Below are positions 34,787 to 44,800 of a stretch of DNA of 64,000 nucleotides, piece by piece. The DNA lies in NCBI GenBank assembly GCA_007570785.1, contig ML661902.1:2160373-2224372 (forward strand), written 5' to 3'. Position 1 is the first letter of the stretch; every line of letters begins with the position of its first letter. Under the pieces are notes generated by a model. That model was not told where the DNA came from. It made no database searches and worked only from the letters and a program-made list of their open reading frames with translations. The DNA is from Antilocapra americana (taxonomy: Eukaryota > Chordata > Mammalia > Artiodactyla > Antilocapridae). Both the position numbers and the translations under genes were made by a program.

Positions 34787-35229
34787 AATGAATGAACAAT
34801 ATTATGTTAGTTTCAGGTATTCTACAGGATGACTTGATATTTGCCTACATTATGAAATGATTACCACAATAAGTCTAACAACCATCTGTCCTTATACAAA
34901 GTTATATAATATTATTGACCATATTCCTTATGCTGTATACTACATCTTTCTGCCTTATTTATTTAATAATTGGATGTTTATATCTCTTAATTTCCTTCCC
35001 CTATTTTGTCCCAACAAATCCTTCTCCCCTCTAAACAACCCATTTTTTCTCTGTATCTATGAGTCTCTTTTCATATTGTTTTTACTGGTTTAGATTTTTA
35101 GATTTCACATAAAATTGAGATCATATTGGATTTGTCTTTCTCTGTCTAAATTGTTTCACTTAGCATAATAGCCTCTGGATCCATCCATGTTGTTGCAAAT
35201 GGCAAGATATCGTTCTGTATGGTTGAGTA

Positions 35230-35232
<3 letters not shown>

Positions 35233-35294
<62 letters not shown>
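35233..35294. repeat. (TC)n(TA)n compound microsatellite
   Basis: About 28 bases of TC repeats directly followed by about 33 bases of AT repeats, at the position where L1 antisense sequence normally reads ATTCCATTGTATATA. It probably grew from that TA-rich seed. Confidence 0.95.
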
Positions 35295-35296
<2 letters not shown>

Positions 35297-35639
35297 CATC
35301 TTCTTTATTCATTCTTCTATTGATGAACATTGAGGGTGCTTCTGTATCTTGCCTAAATAATGTTGCAATGAACATTGGTGTGCATGTTATCTTTTGAATT
35401 AATGCCTTTGTTTTCTGCAGATAGATACCTGGAAGTGAAATTGCTGAATGATATAACGGTCTTATTTTTAATTTTCTGAGGAACCTCCATATTTTTCTCC
35501 ACAGTGGCTACACCAATTTACAATACCATCAAATGGGCATAAGCGTTCCCTTTTCTCCACAAAGGATGGTCAGTTTCCTTATATTTGGCTTCAGTCAATT
35601 GCTTTGCTCCTGACAATTTTAAAATATAATGCAAGATGA

Positions 35640-36735
35640 TTTATAAAGAAAAAATTGGGCCAGGCAAATTTTAAAAAAATAATGGAAAATAACTTTTACA
35701 AATAAAAATTATAGGAAAAAATAAATTAAAATTTGAGTCTCTGAAATTTTTTTAAAAAATGGATTAGATATGGCTAAGGATTGAGCTAGTGAATAGAAAG
35801 ATAAATTTGAAGAAACACAGAGAGACCAAGGAGATGGAAAAATATTAAAAAAAGATTAAGAGATGTGAGGTAAAATGAAAAAGTCACAGATATATGCAAG
35901 AGAAATTTCAAGGGGAACAGAGAGAAAATGGTGAAAAGTTTATCTATTAAAAGAATTGCTGAGAATTTTCCAGAAGTTATAAAACACTTCAGTCCTCGGA
36001 TTCAAGAAGTAAATCCCAAGCAGTCTCTAAAGCAGCAAATGCAAATAAATGATTTTTAAACCAAGAGAATAGACAGACCAGAAGCAACAATTAGACACAG
36101 GTGTTTCTCAGTAGCAATAATGAAAAGCGGAAGACAGCAAATTACCTCCTTCAATGAGCTGAGAAAAATTTAAATTCTCACAAAAATGTGCTCATTTAAC
36201 ACCATTTACGAATGATATCAAAATGAATTGTATTTGCTATCAATAACTATCACTAAAGTGTTATCCTCTCGGTCGTGTCTGACAAGTTGTGACTCTGTGG
36301 ATTGTAGCCCTCCAGGCTCCTCTGTCCATGGATATTCCAGGCAAGAAACTGAAGTGGGTAGCCATTCCCTTCACCAGGAGATCTTCCCAACCCAGGGATC
36401 AAACAAGGGTCTCCTGCATTGCAAGCAGATTCTTTACCATCTGAACGACCAGAAAAGTTCATAACTATCACTAAAGGAATTGCTAATGAGTATTTTTCAT
36501 GAAGAAAAGAATATTGAATTTATAAAGAAGGATTGAGATCAAAAAAAGGAAGACGAACAAATAAATTGGTAAAAAGTAGATAAATCCAAAAGAGTACTGA
36601 CTTCATTAAATATAAGAATGATAATGATTAACTTGGGGAGAAGAAAAAGAAAAAATGAGATTAAATACTCAACAAACATAACAGATAAGTTGGAGTAGTA
36701 TTAAAGGTTAAAGCCTTTTTATTTGGGGAAAGTCT
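35640..36735 (+). mobile_element. Old L1/HAL1-like ORF1 and flank, sense
   Basis: GCTGAGAATTTTCCAGAAG, ATTCAAGAAGTAAATCCCAA and the following AACAATTAGACACAGG match the ORF1 RNA-binding region of old L1 or HAL1 elements. The sequence then runs on beyond an antisense SINE (36,259-36,460). Heavily decayed. Confidence 0.6.
36243..36476 (-). mobile_element. Bov-tA-type SINE, antisense, with 16-bp TSD
   Basis: Complement of the SINE body (CCAGGCTCCTCTGTCCATGG, CCCAGGGATCAAACAAGGG). The 16-base flank ATAACTATCACTAAAG is exact at 36,243-36,258 and 36,461-36,476. Confidence 0.95.
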
Positions 36736-37240
36736 GGTGTGATGATTAATTTTATGTGTTAACTTGACTGGGCCACAGAGTACCCAAATATTTAGTCAAC
36801 ATTGTTCTGGATATTCCCTTAAAAGTATTTCTGGATGAGATTAGCATTTAGTAGACTGCAGGAAGCAGACTGCTCTCTCTAAAGTGAATGAGCCTCATTC
36901 AATCATGTGAAGCCTCTCTAGAACAAAAAGGCTAATCTTCCGATGAGTAAAAGAGTTTCTAAAAGTTTGAGCTCTGGAGTATTGGCTTTTTTTTCATGCC
37001 TTTGTACTCAAATTGAAATATCAGCTCTTTTAGGGTCTCAAACCCAATGGGTTTTGGACTAAAACTATACCATCAGTATTTCAGGCTCTCAGACCTTCAG
37101 ATTGAGACTGAAGCTAAACAGTTGTTCTCCTGAGCCTCCATTTGTCTGATTAATCCTGACTATCTGAGATTTACCAACCTCCATTTTCATGCAAGTTGAT
37201 TCCTTATGATAAATCTCCTTCATTCTCAATCTCTCTCTCT
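36736..37240 (+). repeat. LTR-like mammalian repeat
   Basis: Starts TGATGATTAATTTTATGTG and TTAACTTGACTGGGCCACAG, contains GATGAGATTAGCATTTAGTA and AACAAAAAGGCTAATC, and ends with TCCTTATGATAAATCTCC and a TC-rich run. I recognise this as a common mammalian LTR-class repeat but cannot name the family with certainty. Confidence 0.6.
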
Positions 37241-37251
37241 CTTGATTTTCA

Positions 37252-38650
37252 CTCTTCACTTCGTTTCACTTTATTCGCTCAGTCATGTCTGACTCTTTGT
37301 GACCCCATGAACCGCAGCATGCCAGGCCTCCAAGTCCAAAACAAATTCCCGGAGTCCAACCAAACCCATGTCCATTGAGTTGGTGATGCTATCCAACCAT
37401 CTCATCCTCTGTCATCCCTTTCTCCAGCTGCCCTCAATCTCTCCCAGCATCAGGATCTTTTCAAATGAGTCAGCTCTTTGCATCAGGTGGCCAAAGTATT
37501 GGAGTTTCAGCTTCAACATCAGTCCTTCCAATGAACATCCAGGACTGATCTCCTTTAGGATGGACTGGTTGGATCTCCTCTCAGGCCAAGGGACTCGCAA
37601 GAGTCTTCTCCAACACCACAGTTCAAAACCATCAATTCTTTGGTGCTCAGCTTTCTTTAAAGTCCAACTCTCAAATCCATACATGACCACTGGAACTTTG
37701 CTGACAAAATAATGTCTCTGCTTTTAATATGCTGTCTAGGTTGGTCATAACTTTCCTTCCAAGGAGCAAGCATCTTTTAATTTCATGGCTGCAATCACCA
37801 TCTGCAGTGATTTTGGAGAGCAGAAAAATAAAGTCTGACACTGTTTCCCCATCTATTTTCCACGAAGTGACGGGACCATATGCCATGATCTTAGTTTTCT
37901 GAATGTTGAGCTTTCAGTCTACTTTTTAACTCTCCTCTTTCACTTTTATCAAGAAGCTCTTTAGTTCCTCTTCATTTTCTGCCATAAGGGTGGTGTCATC
38001 TGCATATCTGAGGTTATTGATATTTCTCCCAGCAATCTTGATTCCAGCTTATGCTTCCTCCAGCCCAGTGTTTCTCATGATGTACTCTGCATATAAGTTA
38101 AATAAGCAGGGTGGCAATATACGGCTTTGACATACTCCTTTTCTTATTTGGAACCAGTCTATTGTTCCACGTCCAGTTCTAACTGTTGCTTTCCGACCTG
38201 CATACAGGTTTCTCAAGAGGCAGGTCAGGCGGTCTGGTATTCCCATCTCTTGAAGAATTTTCCACAGTTTATTGTGATCCACACAGTCAAAGGCTTCGGC
38301 ATAGTCAATAAAGCAGAAATAGATGTTTTTCTGGAACTCTCTCGCTTTTTTGATGATCCAGCGGATATTGGCAAATTGATCTCTGGTTCCTCTGCCTTTT
38401 CTAAAACCAGCTTGAACATCTGGAAGTTCACAGTTCATGTATTGCTGAAGCCTGGCTTGGAGAATTTTGAGCGTTACTTTACTAGTGTGTTCTCACTAGT
38501 GCAATTGTGTGGTAGTTCGAGCATTCTTTGGCATTGCCTTTTGTTGGGATTGGAATGAAAACTGACCTTTTCCAGTCCTGTGCCCATTGCTGAGTTTTCC
38601 AAATTTGCTGACATATTGAGTGCAGTTAGAATAGTATGAATCAAGTAGCT
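37252..38650 (-). mobile_element. BovB, antisense, 1.4 kb including RT core
   Basis: The longest BovB in the window. On the minus strand, 38,438-38,049 keeps 130 codons open through the fingers/palm region, including QAGFRKGRGTRDQ and FIDYAEAFDCVDHNKLW (RT motif A with its aspartate) and the FNLYAEYI block. Downstream parts (37,886-37,412) are frameshifted. Upstream of 38,450 it continues into the region before the RT core. Inactive. Confidence 0.94.
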
Positions 38651-38924
38651 GACCATGGTATTTCTAGATGTGAACTAAATAACAAGCCTAGTAAATTCTT
38701 GATCTGTATAAGCAGAAAAAGTCTATGTTAAGTGACTAAAAGTTTAACTTGAATATAAAAAGAGAGAATCACAGCTCCTCTATTAGTTTCCAGACTTCAG
38801 CCATTTTAGAGACGTAGAATCTTTTAAATGCAAGGTTCTTGAGGAAAAACTCTGGTACACTGCTAGAAATTTATACTGCTAATCTTTATCTCAGTCCTCC
38901 CCTCAAGGGACCTATAGCCTTTAA
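38651..38924. other. Short unassigned spacer
   Basis: Lies between BovB and the retroviral pol remnant. It may belong to the latter. I recognise nothing. Confidence 0.4.
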
Positions 38925-39912
38925 CCAGGATAGCCGTGCACTGGCGGAAAAGGAATAATCAGAACTTTCCAGGCTCTGAACTGACACTCATTCCAAGAGA
39001 AAAGCATCACTGTGGTCCATCAGTTACAGTAGGGGCTTATGGAGGTCAGGTGATCAATTTTAGTTCAGGTGTGATTCACAGCGAAGATAGATATGGACGT
39101 GGGTTCCCACGACCATACTGTGGTTATTTCTCCAGTTCCGGAATATAATAATTGAAATAAACATACTCTGCAACTGAGAGATTGCTCAGATTAGCCCTGT
39201 GATCCATGGTAAGAAGGCTATCCTGGTGGGAAAGGTCAGTTTCAAGCCAGCAGAACTGCCTCTACCTAGGAAAATAGTCAACCAAAAGCAATTCTACATT
39301 CCTGGAGAGAATGCAGAGATTAGTACCACTATCAATGGCTTGAAAGAGGCAGATGTGATTATTCACACCACATTCCCATTCAACTTTCCTACTTGGTCTG
39401 TGAAGAAGTCAGAGGGATTGTGGGAAATATAGTGGATTATTTTGAGTTTAATTGAGTAATTACTACAATTTCAGTGCTATACCAGATGGGGTTACATTGT
39501 TTTACCAAATACACCCTGGTATCTGGTAATCTTGTGTACAGCGTTCATCTGGCAAATGTTTTTTTTCTGCATACATGTCAATAAAGATCACCAGAAGCAG
39601 TCTGCTTTCAGTTGGCAAGGCCAGCAATACAGTTTCACTGTCTTACCTTAGGAGTGCATCAACTCTCCAATCCTATGTCATAATTTAGTTTGTAAGAATC
39701 TTGGCTGCCTTTCTTTTCCACTAGAACTCACTCTGATTTATTACATTGATAACATTATGCTTATTGGACCTAGTAGCAAAAAATAACAACTACTCTAGAC
39801 TTATGGGTAAGACATTAGTGTCAGAAGATGAAAATAAATCCTACAGGAATTCAGGGACCTTCTACATCAGTGAAATTTCTAGGGCTTCATCACTGTAGGT
39901 CATGTTGAAATA
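38925..39912 (+). pseudogene. Endogenous retrovirus pol remnant (PR-RT)
   Basis: Sense-strand remnant of the protease to reverse-transcriptase part of a retroviral pol, most like class III (ERV-L) elements. Frames at 38,936-39,148 and 39,199-39,432 cover the protease end and the start of RT, respectively. Later RT blocks appear in other frames. The catalytic block is readable near 39,740-39,775, but its second aspartate is replaced by asparagine (YIDN). Multiple frameshifts and stops, for example TAG at about 39,430. No LTR recognised directly beside it. The same pol resumes at 40,703 after two BovB pieces. A dead copy. Class assignment is moderate. Confidence 0.72.
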
Positions 39913-40254
39913 TGCCTTCTAAGAAAGCTGAGTGCTGAAGAATTGATGCTTTTGAACTGTGGTGTTGAAGAAGACTCTTGAGAGTCCCTTGGACTGTGAG
40001 GAGCTCCAACCAGTCCATCCTAAAGGAGATCAATCTTGAATATTCATCGGAAGGACTGGTGTTGAAGCTGAAGCTCCAATACTTTAGCCACCTGATGCAA
40101 AGAACCTACTCATTTGAAGACCCTAATGCTGGAAAAGATTGAAAGTGGGAGGAGAAGAGGACAACAGAGGATGAGATAGTTGGATGGCATCATTGACTCA
40201 ATGGACTTGAGTTTGAGTAAACTCTGGGAGTTGGTGATGGACAGGGAAGCCTAG
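39913..40254 (+). mobile_element. BovB fragment lacking its 3' end
   Basis: From AAGAAAGCTGAGTGCTGAAG to GGACAGGGAAGCCTAGC. It stops about 80 bases short of the normal 3' terminus, which is unusual because insertion starts at the 3' end. Confidence 0.9.
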
Positions 40255-40345
40255 CTAATTTTTCTTACAGGTTTATGTGTTTTAGATTCCCCCAGTGGTA
40301 TTAGTTTACTAATATTAACCTGTGTTATTAATCTGTGAATTGAAC
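40255..40345. other. 91-bp spacer between two BovB pieces
   Basis: Not BovB and not obviously pol. Origin unknown. Confidence 0.4.
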
Positions 40346-40702
40346 CCTGGTGTTGGAGAAGACTCTTGATAGTCCCTTGGACTGCAAGGAGATTAAACCA
40401 GTCAATCCTAAAGGAAACCAGTCCTGGATATTCATTGGAAGGACTGATGCTGAAGCTGAAGCCCCAGTACTGTGGCCACCTGATGAGAAGAACTGACTCA
40501 TTGGAAAAGACCCTGACGCTGGGAAGGATTGAAGGTGGGAGGAGAAGGGGACAACAGAGGATGAGATGGTTGGATGGCATCACTGACTCAATGGACATGA
40601 GTTTGAGTAAGCTCCAGGAGTTGGGGATGGACAGGGAAGCCTAGCGTGCTGCATTCCATGGGGTTGCAAAGAGTTGGACATGACTGAGTGACTGAACTGA
40701 AA
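40346..40702 (+). mobile_element. BovB 3' fragment, second piece
   Basis: From CTGGTGTTGGAGAAGACTC to GAGTGACTGAACTGAAAA. It has a 92-codon open stretch (40,366-40,644) of BovB C-terminal sequence. It shares the unusual CCTAGC variant (normally CCTGGC) with the preceding piece. Confidence 0.92.
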
Positions 40703-40850
40703 ATGAAGGGTAAGTTATGGAACAACTGGAAAAGAGACACAATGCCTAGTGGACCTCTTTGGATTTTAGAAGAAACAGATTCCAAATTTGGGTGAGTTAT
40801 TCTGGCCCATTTACTGAGTGACCTGAAAAGTTGCTAGTAATCGTGGGTTA
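40703..40850 (+). pseudogene. Endogenous retrovirus pol remnant, continued
   Basis: ATGAAGGGTAAGTTATGG and CTCTTTGGATTTTAGAAG followed by CCCATTTACTGAGTGACC match the connection region that follows the RT domain of the same ERV pol, in phase with the part that breaks off at about 39,912. Short and decayed. Confidence 0.6.
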
Positions 40851-40977
40851 GGGAATGAAGTGCTTGAGGAATTGCATAGGTGCACTTGCCTTCAGCCTCC
40901 ACAAAATAACTGGGAAGCACTGCAACTGGATAGCTCCAAACAAAACAGGGAATAATTTTCAAGAGAAAAATCAGTGG

Positions 40978-41281
40978 TGGGCTTCCCTGATAGCTCAGTG
41001 GTACAGAATTCATCTGCCAATGAAGAAGACACACATTTGATCCCTGATTCCAGGAAGATCCCACATATCTAAGAGCAACTAAGCCTGAGCATCACAACTA
41101 TTGAGCCCGTGTTCTAGAGCCTGGAAGCTGCAATTACTGAGCCCACATGTCACAACTACAGAAGCCCATTCACCCTGAAGCCAGTACTCTGCAACAAGAG
41201 AGTAGTATCCATTCCCTGCAACTAGAGAAAAGTCCATGCAGCAACAAAGACCCAGCATAGTCATAAATAAATAAATAAAAT
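40978..41281 (+). mobile_element. CHR-type SINE, full length
   Basis: About 300 bp: head GGGCTTCCCTGATAGCTCAG, GATCCCTGATTCCAGGAAGA, then the repetitive 'CACAACTA...GAGCCC' body, GCAACAAAGACCCAGC and an AAATAAATAAATAAA tail. Diagnostic of the cetartiodactyl CHR family. The antisense frame inside it is not a gene. Confidence 0.92.
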
Positions 41282-41439
41282 TATTTTAAAAAAATCAATG
41301 AATATAATCTATCCTACAACAAATGAATGAAAGAAATCTGATACTCTTCTGTCTTCTAGTGTCCAAGCTAGAAGTTCCTTTCAGTAGCCCCTTAAAACAA
41401 TAGGCACTGTGCTTGGCAGCTAAATATTATTAGGGATCC

Positions 41440-41765
41440 TTCATTTATTTGACTCATAAGTAGAATTTTTCACAGATAACACATTTCTAAGTCAGATATA
41501 AAACACATAAACTACTAAAGAAAATAAAAATAAGGATTCATGTACTGTTTGTAAAGATTGAAAGATAAACAGAAAACTAGAAATAATGTTGTAACATATA
41601 TATAAGACAATGGGTTAATAACCCTAAAATAAGAACAACTTATGAATCATTAAGATAAAAATAAACATCCCTAGGGAATAAGATCATGAACAAATTATCA
41701 ATAAAATACACATATCCAATAAAGATGTGAAAAATATTTATCCTCATGAATGATTTTTTTAAAAA
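41440..41765 (+). mobile_element. Possible old L1 ORF2 tail
   Basis: AATGGGTTAATAACCCTAAA, ATCATGAACAAATTATCAAT and CCAATAAAGATGTGAAAAAT resemble the late ORF2 region of ancient L1s. Diverged and without a frame. Confidence 0.45.
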
Positions 41766-42490
41766 TTTCTATTATTGATGCAGTCCAAACAGGTCAGACT
41801 CCTAGGTCACAGAGAAGGGTGGGAAAATGAAAAAAGAATTTGAGGGAGCAAAGAGTAAATATCTCACACAGTAAGCTTTGCTAAGCTTTCCCCATTAGAA
41901 AATGCCTAGCAGGATTTTACCATTAGCAGAAATTGTAAAAAAAAACAAAACAAAACAATTTACTTACCCTAGAGGATTTCCTCTATGCTGCAAGAGTATG
42001 GTATAGTCCTCCTGTCACAAAGTGAGCAATTTGTAGCTCCTGAGACTAGCACAATTTGATCAGTTGAATTTTGCCACCTCCAGATATAGAGCTAAAAATG
42101 AAGAAGAAAAATATCTTATTATTACTTGGAAATTACATCCAATTGAGAGTTACATACATTGAAACTATTGATCAGTCACAGTGAGTATTAATATCCTGAA
42201 TTTTTTTCCCAATTAAGATGTAAAGATTCAAAGCATAGTTTAGCGCAGATTTGGCAAAATCCTCAACAATGATTGTTTACTCACCTGCTCAGTTGTTTGT
42301 TCAGTTCATCCAATGTACCTTTATGTAGTCTATGTCAAGAATTGTTTGAGACAATAGATACCCAGAGGCAAATTCCCACTGGAACTCATAGTAAGTAATG
42401 AAGACAAATATAAAGTATTACACAATATGATAGGAGGCATTTGATACAAAGTGAAAGGGGCTACGAGAACACAAAAGAGAATTTCTGAGG
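41766..42490. other. No recognised feature
   Basis: AT-rich non-coding DNA. Confidence 0.4.
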
Positions 42491-42494
42491 GTGG

Positions 42495-42880
42495 ATTTCT
42501 TAAAAGCAGAGCCTAAGAGACAAAGATTCTTGGGCAAGTGATTTATTGAGGGAGTATGTTAAAGTGAAGCACAATGTACAGTGAGGGCAGCAAGAATCTA
42601 GGCAAAGAGGTAAGTTCAGCAGTTTCACTTTGGTCTGATTCTTCAAGAAGCCCTGGGTTGTGAGCAGCGTGATAAAGTTATTCCACCTTGAAATAAAGGC
42701 CCAGACCAGGTATCAATAAGGCCCAGTTTCCAGGATGGCCCTGGGGAGAGGGCATAGCTCTCAGGCATTTTCAAATGGGGAGGCTTCTGTTGCCCAGGGA
42801 CAACTCAGGCATATCGCTGTAGTCCATCAGCTGCCATCACTCACCGCAGCTGGGGGATGGGTGCACTGGCCCAGGAAATA
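42495..42880. repeat. Possible LTR piece (left)
   Basis: AAAAGCAGAGCCTAAGAGAC, AGATTCTTGGGCAAGTG, ATTGAGGGAG and, further on, TTCCACCTTGAAATAAAGG parallel the segment at 44,518-44,800 in the same order. This suggests two copies of one old repeat, possibly the LTRs of one element. Confidence 0.42.
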
Positions 42881-44517
42881 GAATCTGTGTCTACTGCATC
42901 CCACAGTTTACACCATTCAGACCCACTTGGTTCTCACATTACATTCCTATCATGATGGCACAACTTTTCCAGCGTTTGGGTTGTTCAAAATTCCTGGAGA
43001 AACTTCCAGGAGGAGGGTTAGTGAGACAAACTACAGTCCCCACTGTACTAGTACTGGCCAGTTGCCTTCTCTACTCCCCTATTCTATTCTAGAGTCCTTT
43101 CTGCCTTGGATAATATTTTTTGTTGATTCAGGTAGCTTGCCAGTAAGGGGACCAACACTGTCAGCCCTGGCAGATCTGAATCCCTGGTTACCCTGACCGT
43201 TCTAGGTCAAGGTTGCTGTATTAACCCACTTATCATTACACACGGGAAGACCAAGAGATGACTCATGGCGTCACTTGTGTACCAAAAATATTCCTCCCTG
43301 CCCCACAGTGCAACAAGTCTTACTTCCTGCTTGTCAGAGTTGTTGCCTCTCCCAGTACGGTAATTTCCTTTTTCTCCTGCTGGTCTACTGGTATATGGAG
43401 CCCAGAATAACCAGTGGCAGCTGCAGCCTTAATTTCAGTGGGAAACTTAAGAAATAATCCTCTTCTTGAGGCCTCTAGACACACAAAGCCTAAATATGCA
43501 GGATCAGAAAGCACAAATTCGTCAAGTGGGTTACTGTCAGTTATAGGTGGTGGCTGACTCCCACTTAACCTCTATGCGTTGATTACCAGATCCATATATC
43601 CCACCTGCTGGGGACACAGCACCATGTCACAGGGCATCATCTTGAAGCTTCAGCTCACCTTCAAGAGGCCATCCCAGCACTGTATCCAATTGGCAGCTTC
43701 TGAACAGTATAGTACATAGTAGGAACAATACACCTCATTTGTCATATATGGGTCTTGGTTCACAGCAATATCATACTGGATTTCATGCTGGTAGATCAGA
43801 CCTTTGAATTGTGGGTGCTGGCTGAAGCACAGCAAATAGGAGATGCAAATTTATATCCAGAATATGAATTGATCACCATCAGATTGAATGGTTTCTCTTT
43901 CTAGGATGCAAGGCGTCCCCTTTTATCAGTTTGCTTAAATTGACGGGGGGCTCGGTGCTGGTCTTTGAGCTGACAGGTCAGATGGTCAGCCATGGTAGTA
44001 GCCAGATGAGCTGTACTGAGACGGAGTCTGTTTTGATGGGCCCATCGCTATCAGGGCTCTGACTCGTATCACAGGCTTGCTGAGGGTATGAAATCAGCCT
44101 CCTTTAAACGTTTGCCACTCTTGACAGTTAAATCCTATGTCTGGTTGTCAGTTCAGCCTGAACTTTAGCAACAAGAGGCATAGGTCTCTAACTGGAGTCA
44201 AGCAAGTATGTTTTACTTTAAATTGGAGATGGAGTCTAAGCCTGTCATTTTCTCTCTTTAAGGCATTAATGGCGCTTAGCATCAGTTCCCAATACCCCAA
44301 TCTTCGCAGTTATTACTCACCTGAAATCCTTAAGCCTCAGAACATTACACAAGCTATGTCCACCTGTACCCCATCCAAGGTCACCAGAAGTGAAAGTCTC
44401 AGCCGTTGTATTGCTACAGAAGGTCAGACTTTGTGGCCATCTGGCTGGTGAATGATCTGACCTCAGCCTGCCATTCTTAGAGACTACTTTCTAAGATCAT
44501 TCCTGGTACCAACTATC
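42881..44517. other. Unassigned block between two related repeats
   Basis: Fairly low AT for the window, with frames of 61-104 codons on both strands (42,927-43,196; 43,650-43,835 minus; 44,137-44,451). None matches a protein I can name. It could be decayed internal sequence of an LTR element, antisense or sense. Confidence 0.35.
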
Positions 44518-44800
44518 TTAGGTTGGCTTTTCTGAAAGCAGAGCCAGAGATAGGGATTCTTGTACAAATGCTTTGGTGAGGGAGTTCTCTCAGAAGAAAC
44601 CGTTAGTGCGTTTAGTTAGTGCGGAAAGCAGAGTAAGGCAGAGAATGAAACTAGGCAGAGAGAGAGCAGCAGCAGCCGCCTCAGCGATAGCCTGGTAAAC
44701 TCTACAGCGTGAGAGGCACCCTGAGTTGTCCCACCTTGAGGCAAGCGGGTAGCCTTTCATCTCCCCATATCATCAGTTCTGGGACAGAGGACATTTCAGA
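44518..44800. repeat. Possible LTR piece (right)
   Basis: GAAAGCAGAGCCAGAGATAG, GGATTCTTGTACAAATG, GGTGAGGGAG and later GTCCCACCTTGAGGCAAGC parallel 42,495-42,880. Confidence 0.42.

Larger units (their letters stand above)
34246..35570 (-). mobile_element. Old L1 3' end, antisense, split by BovB
   Basis: TTTGAAAATTTTTTATTGAA at the left and GTTAGTTTCAGGTATTCTAC after the BovB belong to the same L1 3' UTR complement. It continues with TTTCACTTAGCATAATAGCC and CCTCCATATTTTTCTCCACA, the complement of the ORF2 C-terminus. It holds the TC/TA microsatellite at 35,233-35,294. Confidence 0.83.

Noticed and set aside
35231..35294. CRISPR-like or tandem array
   Set aside because: A simple dinucleotide microsatellite with no spacer structure. 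The window is mammalian.
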